Source: Escherichia sp. E4742
GTDB taxonomy: Bacteria; Pseudomonadota; Gammaproteobacteria; Enterobacterales; Enterobacteriaceae
Assembly: GCF_005843885.1 (NCBI RefSeq)
Contig: NZ_CP040443.1
Coordinates: forward strand, 5,022,001-5,086,000
Direction: 5' to 3'
Length of the DNA stretch: 64,000 nt
Of this stretch, positions 1 to 9,013 are shown piece by piece. Every line of letters begins with the position of its first letter. The first letter of the stretch is position 1. The notes beneath the pieces are model-generated. The model searched no databases, was not told the origin of the DNA, and was given only the letters and a program-made list of their open reading frames with translations. The translations under genes were made by a program, and so were the position numbers.

Positions 1-34
1 CGGTCACTAACTCACCGGGGCTGATTTTTTCTTA

Positions 35-787
35 TTATTGCAGTAGAAACTTCTCGAGAAACTGGCGGGTACGGGGCTGCTGTGGATTGGCAAATAACGC
101 TTTCGCCGATCCCTGCTCTACTATCCGCCCCTGGTCCATAAAGATCGCGCGGTCAGCAACATCTCGGGCAAAGCTCATTTCGTGTGTCACAATCACCATT
201 GTGCGCTTTTCCTGTGCCAGCTGGCGGATAGTATTCAGGACTTCGCCCACCAACTCAGGGTCCAGTGCCGACGTTGGCTCATCAAACAAAATCACCTCGG
301 GACGCATCGCCAGCGCTCGGGCAATCGCCACACGCTGCTGTTGACCGCCAGATAAACGACGTGGATAGCTGGTTTCTTTACCTGCAAGGCCAACTTTCGC
401 CAACAACTCACGTGCGCGCGCCGTGGCTTCCTCTTTAGGTTCACCTTTGACAATCACCGGCCCTTCAATAATGTTTTCCAGCACCGTACGATGCGGAAAC
501 AAATTAAAGTTCTGGAAAACAAAACCAACGTGCTGGCGCAACTGACGAATCAGGGATTTTTGCTGACTTAACGAACGCGCGGTATCAATGGTGATATCCC
601 CGACGGTAATCGTCCCCGCTTCCGGTTGTTCCAGCAAATTTATGCTGCGTAGCAACGTGGTTTTCCCGGAGCCGCTTGGACCTATAATCGCCACCACTTC
701 GCCGGTTTTAACCTCCAGATCTATGCCATGCAGCACCGTCTGACCGTGGAATTTTTTCACCAGGTTTTTAACGTCAATGGCACTCAT
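35..787 (-). CDS. tcyN: L-cystine ABC transporter ATP-binding protein TcyN
   Basis: ATPase subunit of the TcyJLN (FliY–YecS–YecC) importer for cystine and related sulfur amino acids; it hydrolyses ATP on the cytoplasmic face of the TcyL permease. The 250-residue product has every ABC hallmark: Walker A GPSGSGKTT at 36–44, Q-loop near Q92, signature LSGGQQQR at 145–152, Walker B ending LFDEP at about 167–171 and the switch histidine in VTHE near 202. Length matches the family. Its start overlaps the end of tcyL by 4 bp, so the two are translationally coupled. In K-12 the binding protein gene tcyJ lies upstream of dcyD in the same run of genes; here a 5-kb island intervenes. Confidence 0.97.
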   Translation of the reverse strand: MSAIDVKNLVKKFHGQTVLHGIDLEVKTGEVVAIIGPSGSGKTTLLRSINLLEQPEAGTITVGDITIDTARSLSQQKSLIRQLRQHVGFVFQNFNLFPHRTVLENIIEGPVIVKGEPKEEATARARELLAKVGLAGKETSYPRRLSGGQQQRVAIARALAMRPEVILFDEPTSALDPELVGEVLNTIRQLAQEKRTMVIVTHEMSFARDVADRAIFMDQGRIVEQGSAKALFANPQQPRTRQFLEKFLLQ

Positions 788-1452
788 TTTGGATCCCTCT
801 CCTGGCGATTAAGTTGATTCTCAAAATGGTTCTGCAACGTCGATAACACCGTCGCCATAATCCAGTAGATGAGCGAAGCCGCCAGATACATGGTGAAAAC
901 TTCCAGTGTGCGCGAAGTAATCAACTGCGCCTGACGGAACAACTCTGGCACCTGAATCGTCGCAGCCAGCGAAGTATCTTTTACCAGGCTGATAAAACTG
1001 TTCGACAGCGGCGGCAGTGCTACCCGTGCGGCCTGTGGCAAAATAGCACGACGCATAGTTTGCCACGGCGTCATGCCGATACTGGCAGCCGCCTCCCACT
1101 GACCTTTATCAATGGACGAAATCGCTGCCCGCAGCGTTTCTGCTGCATAGGCGGCGGTGTTCAGTGACAGGCCAATCATCGCTGACGGAATCGGGTCTAA
1201 TTCAATACCAAACTGCGGTAAACCGTAGTAGATCATAAACAGCTGTGCGATGAGTGGCGTACCACGGAAGATGGAGATATAAAAACGCGCCAGCCAGCGC
1301 ACAGGCCAGACGGGTGACAAGCGCATCAGCGCGAGAATAAATCCCAGCAGTAAGCCAAAAAACATGCCGCCAATGCTGAGTTGCAGCGTATACCCTGCCC
1401 CTTTCAACAGGAACGGCAGAGAATCAATAACCAGTTGTATACTTTCTTGCAT
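784..1452 (-). CDS. tcyL: L-cystine ABC transporter permease TcyL
   Basis: Inner-membrane permease of the cystine importer. The 222-residue protein is hydrophobic throughout with about five membrane segments and carries the EAA-loop that docks the ATPase (EAAASIGMTPWQTMRRAILP, roughly residues 120–140). Two ATGs lie six bases apart, at 1458 and 1452. I choose 1452 because a GGAA element sits about 6–7 bases before it and because it gives the 222-residue family length. It sits 14 bp downstream of dcyD and overlaps tcyN, consistent with one dcyD–tcyL–tcyN transcript. Confidence 0.96.
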   Translation of the reverse strand: MQESIQLVIDSLPFLLKGAGYTLQLSIGGMFFGLLLGFILALMRLSPVWPVRWLARFYISIFRGTPLIAQLFMIYYGLPQFGIELDPIPSAMIGLSLNTAAYAAETLRAAISSIDKGQWEAAASIGMTPWQTMRRAILPQAARVALPPLSNSFISLVKDTSLAATIQVPELFRQAQLITSRTLEVFTMYLAASLIYWIMATVLSTLQNHFENQLNRQERDPK

Positions 1453-1466
1453 GAGCATTTCCGGCG

Positions 1467-2453
1467 CTAAACGTGGGGATGATAGGCGAACAGTGCAGGC
1501 GCGCCCCCGGTATGAATAAACAGAATCGGTCCTTCATCTTTGAAGCGTTTCTGACTAATACCATCAATCAGCCCCGCCATCGCTTTTCCGGTATACACGG
1601 GATCAAGCAGAATGCCTTCCAGACGCGCCAGCAGTTTCACCGCTTCCATGCCTTCGTCATTCGGCACGCCGTAGCCAGGCGCAAAATAGTCATCCCAGAG
1701 GAAAATTTCCGCTGATGCAGTCAGCTCCAGTTCTTTCGCAATCGCCTGTTGTAGGCTAACCACTTTCGGCAACTGGTCAGCAACAGAACGTGAAACAGTC
1801 ACGCCAATCAGTTCTGTTTCAGGCATCAGTTGTTCCAGCCCTACTGCAAGCCCGGCGTGAGTTCCGGCACTGCCTGATGCCACCACCACCGACGATATGT
1901 TAACCGCCCCTTCACACTGCTGGGCGATTTCCAGCGCACTCTCCACATAGCCCAACGCGCCTAAAGCATTGGAACCGCCAACCGGAATGACGTATGGGCG
2001 AAAGCCTTGCGCTTCGACGCGAGTCGCTAACTCTTCCAGTTGGGCATCAGGATTGGTCAGCGCATCGCACATTTCAATCTGAGTATTGAACAGATCCAGC
2101 AACAAGCGGTTGCCGTTGGTTAAATAGTTTTCTGCGGTAGTGCCAATGGGATTTTCCAGCAGCGCCACGCAATGCAGACCAAGTTTTGCGGCCACTGCGG
2201 CAGTCTGGCGCACATGGTTAGACTGAATCGCTCCGGCTGTAATCAGTGTGTCAGCACCTTCGCGCAAGGCGTCTGCTGCGAGAAATTCCAGTTTGCGTAA
2301 CTTATTTCCGCCCATTGCCAACGGGGTGACGTCATCCCGTTTGATGAAAATGTCCCGCCCGAGATAATCAGAAAAACGTGGCAGATATTCGAGCGGTGTC
2401 GGTGCGCCGATAAACTCCAGCCGTGGAAAACGAGTTAAATTATGCAGTGGCAT
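1467..2453 (-). CDS. dcyD: D-cysteine desulfhydrase DcyD
   Basis: PLP enzyme (ACC deaminase/D-cysteine desulfhydrase family) that converts D-cysteine to pyruvate, H2S and ammonia in the cytoplasm. The likely Schiff-base lysine is K51 in GGNKLRK, preceded by the family's KRDD segment. An open frame extends 54 codons upstream of the chosen start, but that extension reads through intergenic and foreign sequence; the ATG at 2453, preceded by a GGAGG-like element, gives the usual 328 residues. It is normally second in a tcyJ–dcyD–tcyL–tcyN run. Here its upstream side is replaced by mobile-element debris within about 100 bp, so its promoter supply may have changed. Confidence 0.96.
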   Translation of the reverse strand: MPLHNLTRFPRLEFIGAPTPLEYLPRFSDYLGRDIFIKRDDVTPLAMGGNKLRKLEFLAADALREGADTLITAGAIQSNHVRQTAAVAAKLGLHCVALLENPIGTTAENYLTNGNRLLLDLFNTQIEMCDALTNPDAQLEELATRVEAQGFRPYVIPVGGSNALGALGYVESALEIAQQCEGAVNISSVVVASGSAGTHAGLAVGLEQLMPETELIGVTVSRSVADQLPKVVSLQQAIAKELELTASAEIFLWDDYFAPGYGVPNDEGMEAVKLLARLEGILLDPVYTGKAMAGLIDGISQKRFKDEGPILFIHTGGAPALFAYHPHV

Positions 2454-2593
2454 AAAAACCTCCGATGTGTGTTGTTGTGATCTTGTTATTATGCACGCAG
2501 GAAACGTATAAATAAAAAATGCGCCGATTAAAGCGCCCTTTTTTGTCATTATGCCCCGCCCAGAGTAGCGTTGACACGTTCCTGGCTGTGAGT

Positions 2594-2680
2594 TCAACCG
2601 AGGGATGCAACACACTGGTTGAACCGATCTGCGGATGATTCATAGTTTAGCGTTTTTCTCAGTCTTTCGTTGAGCCTATG
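2594..2680 (-). pseudogene. C-terminal scrap of an IS30-family transposase
   Basis: On the minus strand the last 28 codons before a TGA read as a transposase tail containing RLNERLRKTLNYES followed by ADRF. The L-N-x-R-x-R-K-T-L-x-Y pattern is what IS30-family transposases end with. Upstream codons fall out of frame, so only the tail survives. It marks the dcyD-proximal edge of the foreign island. The family assignment is from recalled motifs and could be refined by an ISfinder search. Confidence 0.55.
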
Positions 2681-2721
2681 GCAACTGTAGTACTCTTGGA
2701 TTCCGGGCGATAGCAGGTAGT

Positions 2722-2829
2722 GTGTTAATAGAATCAGATTTGTGGTCCCGTGATGCTGTTGAATGTCCGATGGGTCATCAGGAACGTAACGGTGTAAAGG
2801 CTGCTTATGTCCATAAAGCAGAAAATCTG
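2722..2829 (+). pseudogene. C-terminal scrap of a P4-type tyrosine integrase
   Basis: About 36 plus-strand codons read WSRDAVECPMGHQERNGVK and then AAYVHKAENL. This is the conserved last block of P4/CP4-type phage integrases: a GH motif followed by V(R/K)xAY, whose tyrosine is the DNA-linking residue. Everything upstream of this block is missing, and the frame then drifts into AT-rich sequence without the usual ERRxMMQWW tail. It indicates that the island once had, or was built next to, an integrase. Confidence 0.6.
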
Positions 2830-3267
2830 ATGTCCCCTGGTTACGGGGATAACTTCTCCTGGCATCTTAGGTTGATCAAGCATGGTTATCCATACCCGTT
2901 CATTAATATGGTAATCATTATCTCTGCATTAATTATTATTTATATCCAGGTCTGTTTTTAGGATAAAAATATTATATTCCATGACGATATCTTCAGGCAC
3001 TTTTCTTATAAAAAAGCAGAGAAGCAGTCACTATCTAAAATTACGCCAATAAATAAACAAACTAACATCCAGAAAACATTACAATTTCAAATTACTCGTC
3101 AAAAAAAATCAACCTGATTGCTTGAGATGGATTTTTTCTGTTTATTTGCAATAATGCTCGCATCGATCATTTGTATGATGATTAGATAATACATATTATT
3201 TCCCAATGACATTTACACAGTCAAAACATTTAATCCACCATTCTTAAACAAAAAAATTGGAGCTTTT
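2830..3267 (+). other. AT-rich leader before the autotransporter, no gene seen
   Basis: This stretch is much richer in A and T than the flanking genes and contains no frame I would call a gene. It presumably holds the promoter of the autotransporter gene. A TTGGAG ribosome-binding site lies at its right end, just before a GTG start at 3268. AT-rich leaders of horizontally acquired surface-protein genes are often H-NS targets; that is inference here. Confidence 0.4.
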
Positions 3268-6200
3268 GTGAAAATCAAAATTAATAAAAAAGAAAGGTTT
3301 AATGTATATATAAACAACAGAAAAACATTCGGCGTAACGCAAGAGGGAATGAAGACTACATTACTTTGCAGTCTTATATCTGCCACTCTGACCATTCAGC
3401 CTGCTTTGGGAGCCAAAATGGAAGTCACTCTTTCTGAAGGAAACCCTGCAGAAATATCTGAAAATATCATTGGTGCTGATGGCGCGTATCGCATGCCAGG
3501 TAGTGATGATGGAGAAGCCGGTGAAGATGCTCTCATTGTTAATGTTGTACCCGGTTCGTTACAGGATGAAAATATCCTGACAATTAACAGCGGTACTAGC
3601 ATTAGTGGCGGTGAAGGCGGATGGGCTGGTGATGATGATCATACTAAGATGGGATCTGCAGGAGGCCAGGGCGGTACAGCCATTACTGGAAATAATTTTA
3701 CTCTTGTTAATTCTGGTGATATTTCCGGTGGTAAGGGGGGGGGGGGGGTTATGGTAATGGCGGGGGCGATGGAGGTGAAGCAGGTACCGCTATTTCCGGA
3801 GATGATCTTACCATTACGAACAACGGAAGCATTACAGGTGGCGATGGCGGTATGCCTGGAGCCAGTGGTTATGGCGATGAGAGCGGTGGTTTAACTGGGA
3901 CTCCTGCTGTTGGTGGGACGGCCATATCTGGCAATAATCTTCAAATAAGCAATAACGGAAACATCACTGCCGGGCAAGGTAGTAGTGGTGCCTGGTGGGC
4001 GGTATGGGGGTCTTCTGCCGGCACCGGAGGGAATGGAGGCACGGCCATATCCGGAAATAATATGGAGATAACAAATAATCATAACATTACAGGTGGCCAG
4101 GGGGGGGATGGTGCTCGCGGTGGTGAAGGTAGTCTCGAATTTTCTACCGATCCGAATATTAATGGGAGTACCGGTGGTAGTGGTGGTATTGGAGGGTCTG
4201 CTATATATGGTAATAATATTAAGATAAATAATACGGGAGATATAACTGGCGGACAGGGGGGCACTGGTGGTGAAGGTGGTAGCGGTGATAGAGATGAATA
4301 TGATCCCACTGATTCATTACCCCTTGGCACTGGTGGTACTGGTGGGATTGGTGGTACTGGTGGGATTGCCATATCTGGGAATAATATTGAAATAAATAAT
4401 TATGGAAATATTATTGGCGGCACTGGTGGTGATGGTGGTGATGGTGGTGACCCCGGTGAAAATATGCATTCTGAAAATACTGGTAACGGTGGTAATGGTG
4501 GCAACGGAGGTAATGGTGGTACTGCTATATCCGGGAGTGATATTACGATAAATAATCATGGCAGGATATTGCCTGGTAGTGGCGGACGGGGAGGTAACGT
4601 TAACCTCTTCGAGTCCGGGGAGATATCTGGCAACAGAGGGCAAGATTGTGATACCGCAATATCTCTGAATGGTGGAACTAACTCGTTGAATCTCTTCGCT
4701 GGTTCTGTCATTCAAGGTGATATTGTTTTGAATAATGTTGAAAATAGTGCTGATGGTAATTCTCTGTCCATTACAAATAAAGACTCCGCCAGCTCTGAGA
4801 TAAAAGGCAATCTGAGTGCGGGTACAGGTACACATGTTTCCGTTTCGGGAGCTGATGTCACCTTTAGCGGAAGTTCGGTATTTGACACAGATTCATCGCT
4901 GAATATGAGCACAGGTTCCAGTCATTTAACTGCCAAAAGTATTCAGTTCAATAACGGTGCAGTGCTTAATGTTGATACTGCCATGACAATATGGAAGCAA
5001 AATGAGTACGGCTTGTTGACGACCTCCAAGGGCATAACAGGGCTCTCTGAAAATAATATTTATCAGCATAATAATCTACTGAGTGATGGTGCTGAAGACT
5101 ATGTTTTAACATCACTTAGTGGTAACGGGCAGACAGTAAAAGAGGTGAGTTCTTCCCTGAAGTGGAATGACCCTTCAGGAAATGGATATGGCACGTTTGA
5201 CCTGAGATATGGCGCGGTGTTAGAGCTGAAGGTACGACTTGCAGATAACAATGCGGCTCAGTTATCTCATGATTGGGATGGAAAAACGCTGACCAAAGCC
5301 GGCGAAGGAACACTGATTCTGTCTTCCAAAAACACTTACACGGGTGTAACAGACATCCGCGGCGGCAATGTTCGCATGAACAGCAACAGTGCTCTGGGGC
5401 AGACCAGCGAGATTCGTCTGGCAGACGACACCATGCTGGACATGAACGGTCACAGCCAGACCGCAGGTAAACTGAACAGCGCAGCAGGTTCCATACTGAA
5501 CATTAATGGCGGTAATCTGACCCTCACAGGTGGAGGCCTGTCTGCAGGTACCCTCATCGGCTCTGGCTCCCTGAACATCAGCGGTGGCGTGTTCGATATT
5601 ACTGGTGCCAGCCGCGCCCTGAATGCCACCATTGCTATCGCAGATAAGGCAATGGTGAAGGTGCTTAATACTGACGGACTGGGAGCTGGCTCGGTTAACA
5701 CTGCCGGCACACTGATTCTGGGCAAGGCTGATGCACCTGTCATGCTTGCTAACAGCCAGGTCACTATCGCTCAGCAGGGGACACTCTCCGGTTCTGGTGG
5801 TGTCGCCGGGAACGTAACCAACAGCGGTACTCTTGACCTGAGAGCCGATGCTCCGGGTAATGTACTGACGATCGGGGGTAACTATACCGGTAATAATGGC
5901 TTACTGCTCATGAACACCGCTCTGGGGAATGACAACTCCGCAACAGACAAACTGGTTATTAAAGGCAATGCTTCCAGTCAGACCCGTGTGGTTGTTATAA
6001 ATGCAGGTGGTACCGGAGCACAGACACTGAACGGTATTGAGTTGATTCATGTCGACGGAAATGCTGACAGTGCTGAATTTATTCAGGCCGGGCGTATTGC
6101 TGCCGGGGCTTATGACTACACGCTGGGACGTGGTCGGGGAAGCAACAGTGATAACTGGTATCTGACCAGTGGTAAAAACACTCCGTTCCTGCTGCACGCT

Positions 6201-7238
6201 CTGAAAGCAATGCAACCCCCTGCCCCTGAACCTGCTCCCGGTGGTAATGACAACGACCTGCGTCCGGAAGCTGGCTCCTACACGGCGAACATGGCTGCCG
6301 CAAACACCATGTTCGTATCCCGTCTTCATGAACGCCTGGGGCCGATGCATTACACCGATGTGATTACCGGCGAGCAGAAAAAAACCAGCATGTGGATGCA
6401 CCATGAAGGGGAACACAACCGCTGGCGTGACGGTACAGGTCAACTGAAAACACAGGGTAACCGTTACGTCCTGCAGTTGGGCGGTGACCTGGCTCAGTGG
6501 AGCCGGAACAGCGCTGACCGCTGGCATCTGGGAGTTATGGCTGGTTACGGTAATGACCATAACAATACGGATTCTGTACGTACCGGATACAGTTCAAAAG
6601 GCAGTGTGAAAGGATACAACGCAGGTCTGTATGCCACCTGGTATGCTAATGATGAGACACATAGCGGGGCTTATCTGGATAGCTGGGCACAGTACAGTTG
6701 GTTCGATAACGATGTGAAAGGTGACGGCCTGCCGGGGGAATCCTGGAAATCAAAAGGGCTGACAGCCTCACTGGAAACCGGTTATGCCTGGAAAGCCGGT
6801 GAGTTTACCAGCAGCCATGGCAGTCTGAACGAATGGTATGTCCAGCCTCAGGCTCAGGTTATCTGGATGGGCGTAAAAGCTGATGAGCACCATGAATGCA
6901 ATGGTACCCGTGTTGAAAGCACCGGTGACGGTAACGTCGGTACTCGTCTGGGCGTGAAAACCTGGATTAAGGAACACAACAGAATGAATGACGGCAAATC
7001 CCATGAGTTCCGTCCGTTCGTTGAGGTGAACTGGCTGCACAACACCCGTGATTTTGGCACTCGCATGAACGGTGTGACGGTACATCAGGACGGCGCCAGC
7101 AATATCGGAGAAGTAAAAACCGGTGTTGAGGGACAGATTAATGACCATCTGAACCTGTGGGGCAATGTGGGTGTACAGCTCGGTGACGAGGGATACAGTG
7201 ACGCCTCTGCCATGCTGGGGGCGAAGTATACATTCTGA
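3268..7238 (+). CDS. Phase-variable AIDA-type autotransporter, frame OFF as sequenced
   Basis: Large type Va autotransporter split into two frames: codons from the GTG at 3268, and a second frame running to 7238. The break falls at a run of 14 G (3735–3748). As written, translation stops at 3894 after 208 residues. Either 12 or 15 G would give one protein of about 1,322–1,323 residues, and the joined sequence keeps the repeat pattern on both sides, which supports a single gene. Expected order: extended signal peptide of about 49 residues ending QPALGA; seven Gly-rich repeats with core GGTAISGNN; a pertactin-like beta-helix including a passenger repeat (LTKAGEGTLILSS...YTG); a Pro-rich linker (PPAPEPAPG); and a C-terminal barrel of about 280 residues ending in aromatic KYTF. 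Adhesion or aggregation is a family-based inference; I do not recognise the exact protein. Confidence 0.85.
3661..4620 (+). repeat. Seven Gly-rich passenger repeats, core GGTAISGNN
   Basis: Seven imperfect copies of G-G-T-A-I-S-G-N-N followed by a short beta-strand-like I-x-N-x-G-x-I and then a G-G-x-G-G spacer occur at roughly 35–75-residue intervals. Examples are TAITGNNFTLVNSGDISGG, TAISGNNMEITNNHNITGG and IAISGNNIEINNYGNIIGG. Spacers vary in length and are rich in Gly, Asp and Asn. The DNA is correspondingly G-rich, with further runs of 8 G at 4100–4107 and 6 G near 4256–4261. Confidence 0.8.
3735..3748 (+). repeat. Poly-G tract (14 G), probable phase-variation switch
   Basis: Fourteen consecutive G lie within codons for the first Gly-rich repeat. 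Reading in from the GTG start gives GGK then four Gly, then an off-frame VMVMAG. Reading with 12 or 15 G gives GYGNGGGDGG and then TAISGDD, the next repeat unit. Tracts of this length are prone to slipped-strand mispairing during replication, so length change would toggle full-length translation. The exact count could also be a sequencing artefact. Confidence 0.8.
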
Positions 7239-7282
7239 ACCGAGTAGTGGAGTAGCCAGCTCTTTATCAGTCAGTGCATGAG

Positions 7283-7507
7283 AGAAACGGGATAACCTGC
7301 TCAATGACCGTTGGTTATGACTGCGACCAGAATGCGCTGGCTGAACGAATAAACGGGCTCCTGAAAAACTCGCGTCCTGCAGATCCGGAAAATAGTAAAA
7401 AATCCGTGGCTATTTATAACCATGAGCGGCCGCACCTGGCACTGAAATACAAAACGCCCGATGACGTTCATCAGGCGTTTTACAGACAAAAAACTGTCAA
7501 CTTATAG
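7283..7507 (+). pseudogene. C-terminal remnant of an IS3-family transposase (OrfB)
   Basis: About 75 codons carry the DDE-integrase tail of IS3-family OrfB: SMTVGYDCDQNALAERINGL, in which the E of AER is the last catalytic acidic residue, then after an internal deletion IYNHERPHLALKYKTPDDVH. N-terminal and central parts are absent. It lies directly after the autotransporter stop and before tcyJ, forming the right edge of the island. The subgroup is uncertain. Confidence 0.75.
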
Positions 7508-7528
7508 CAGGGCCAGTCAATACGTTGA

Positions 7529-8329
7529 TTACTTGGTCACATCAGCACCAAACCATTTTTCGGAAAGGGCTTGCAAGGTTCCATCTTTTTGCATTTCTGC
7601 AATGGCATCGTTGACTGCTTTCAGCAAGTCTTCGTTACCTTTACGCAGCGCCACACCTGACTCCTGGCGGGAGAAGGCTTCGCCAGTTACTGCCAGCGTA
7701 TCATTGGTTTTCTTCACCAAATCCAGCGCCGCCAGACGGTCAACCAGGATGGCATCAATACGGCCTACACGCAAATCCTGGTACTTGGTCGGGTCATCAT
7801 CATAGGTGCGCACATCAACACCCTGAACATTCTGACGCAGCCACTCTTCATAGTTGGTGCCTAAACCAACGCCAACTTTTTTACCTTTCAGATCGTCTGC
7901 GGTTTTTATTGTGCCTTCATTACCTTTTTTCACCAGCGCCTGAATACCGGAAATGGTGTAAGGGGTAGAAAAATCGTATTTTTTCTTGCGTTCATCAGAA
8001 ATGGTGACCTGGTTAATCACCACATCGATGCGTTTAGAATCCAGTGACGCCAGCATCCCGTCCCATTTGGTCGGTTTTAATGCGGCATCAACGCCCAGAT
8101 GTTTTGCCAGTTGTTGGGCAAATTCCACTTCAAAACCAGTCAACTTGCCGTCATCGCCCTGAAAGCTGAACGGCGGGTAAGTCCCTTCCAGTCCCACCAG
8201 CAACGTGCCACGCTCTTTTACTTTATTGAGCAGGCCTTCGTTGGCAAAACTTTTCACGCTCATACCCGCAACCAACGCCACGGCCATAACGCCCATCAAC
8301 GCCTGATGTCCCAGATGTGCTAGTTTCAT
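7529..8329 (-). CDS. tcyJ: L-cystine-binding periplasmic protein TcyJ (FliY)
   Basis: Solute-binding protein of the TcyJLN cystine importer, exported to the periplasm. The 266-residue product begins with a signal peptide (hydrophobic core LMGVMAVALVAGM, cleavage expected after SFA near residue 29) followed by a class-3 extracellular solute-binding fold (GTYPPFSF, GFEVEFA, DFSTPY). The ATG at 8329 has a GGGGTGA ribosome-binding site; upstream in-frame codons belong to the intergenic region. It is normally cotranscribed with fliAZ and followed by dcyD; here the island follows its stop codon. Confidence 0.96.
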   Translation of the reverse strand: MKLAHLGHQALMGVMAVALVAGMSVKSFANEGLLNKVKERGTLLVGLEGTYPPFSFQGDDGKLTGFEVEFAQQLAKHLGVDAALKPTKWDGMLASLDSKRIDVVINQVTISDERKKKYDFSTPYTISGIQALVKKGNEGTIKTADDLKGKKVGVGLGTNYEEWLRQNVQGVDVRTYDDDPTKYQDLRVGRIDAILVDRLAALDLVKKTNDTLAVTGEAFSRQESGVALRKGNEDLLKAVNDAIAEMQKDGTLQALSEKWFGADVTK

Positions 8330-8416
8330 ATTCACCCCGAATGTTGTTTTGTTGGTTTGCAGTGTAGAGCCATTGTTTGTAAACACAAAAACAAGTCTGC
8401 TACATCTTATTCTTAT

Positions 8417-8965
8417 TTAATATATATCAGAAGCTGACATGCAGGGGGAATTCTGCGCAAGATCACCGCTGGTTTGCGTCTGGTAACACTGATACTTACG
8501 TAATGCGATGCGGTAATTATTGGTGCTTGTGGTGGGTAGCCATGGCGCCAGGTTTTCATCAAGAAAACCATCCTGCAGCAGGTCGGTGGAAATATCTTGC
8601 TCGCTTAAATAATTACCCAAACGACGTAGACGTACCACATACTCGCGCACAGTACCGGGGCTCATTTCAGTATGGTCAAAGAGAAACTGCTTAAAGCCGA
8701 TAATATCAAAAAAATCACTCTGCGTTTTGCAGTGTAAATCGCCGCAAAAACGACACAACGCGGACCATGATTTTTGTTCTTCCTGCCAGCCATTTTCATC
8801 AAGCAGTGTATCGAGACGGGAAATCTCGATTTTATTCACTATTTTGCCGTCGCGAACCAGCGTAATGCGATCAAGTAGTTTACGGCAAAATGCGCAATGG
8901 GTTTGACTGTGTTTAAAGTCTTTAAGATAGCGACTCAATGGCCGCCTTTTCTGGTGCTGCATCAT
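8417..8965 (-). CDS. fliZ: Regulator FliZ
   Basis: FliZ is a DNA-binding regulator expressed with FliA; it competes at sigma-S promoters and represses curli and other sedentary genes while flagella are being made. The 182-residue protein has a Cys-containing N-terminal part (HCAFCRKLLDR, FCGDLHC) and a core-binding-like helical part (MSPGTVREYVVRLRRLG) resembling the arm domain of tyrosine recombinases, which is known for the family. An AGGAG element sits before the double ATG; I choose the first at 8965. It differs at many residues from K-12 FliZ as I remember it, including the C-terminal 20 residues. It lies 48 bp downstream of fliA. Confidence 0.95.
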   Translation of the reverse strand: MMQHQKRRPLSRYLKDFKHSQTHCAFCRKLLDRITLVRDGKIVNKIEISRLDTLLDENGWQEEQKSWSALCRFCGDLHCKTQSDFFDIIGFKQFLFDHTEMSPGTVREYVVRLRRLGNYLSEQDISTDLLQDGFLDENLAPWLPTTSTNNYRIALRKYQCYQTQTSGDLAQNSPCMSASDIY

Positions 8966-9013
8966 TATTAAGAACTCCTGGTATTCAAAATTAATGTGCG
9001 GCATTTACTTAAG

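Noticed and set aside
2521..2545. GCGC-containing hairpin with a T-run as a terminator
   Set aside because: The stem is only four bases and its role is unclear; too weak to list.
2440..2615. N-terminal extension of dcyD by 54 codons
   Set aside because: It runs through the normal intergenic region into mobile-element sequence; the ATG at 2453 gives the family length and has its own ribosome-binding site.
4079..4835. Long minus-strand frames (Pro-rich and Thr/Ile-rich) opposite the autotransporter repeats
   Set aside because: They are antisense shadows of Gly-rich codons; Pro-rich and Thr-rich translations are expected from GGN-rich DNA and no ribosome-binding site or family signature is seen.
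5901..6560. 219-codon minus-strand frame opposite the autotransporter linker and barrel
   Set aside because: No recognisable protein features; the plus-strand barrel is clearly coding and conserved in pattern.
6768..7304. 178-codon minus-strand frame across the autotransporter barrel end
   Set aside because: Shadow of the barrel coding sequence, with no signal, motif or ribosome-binding site.
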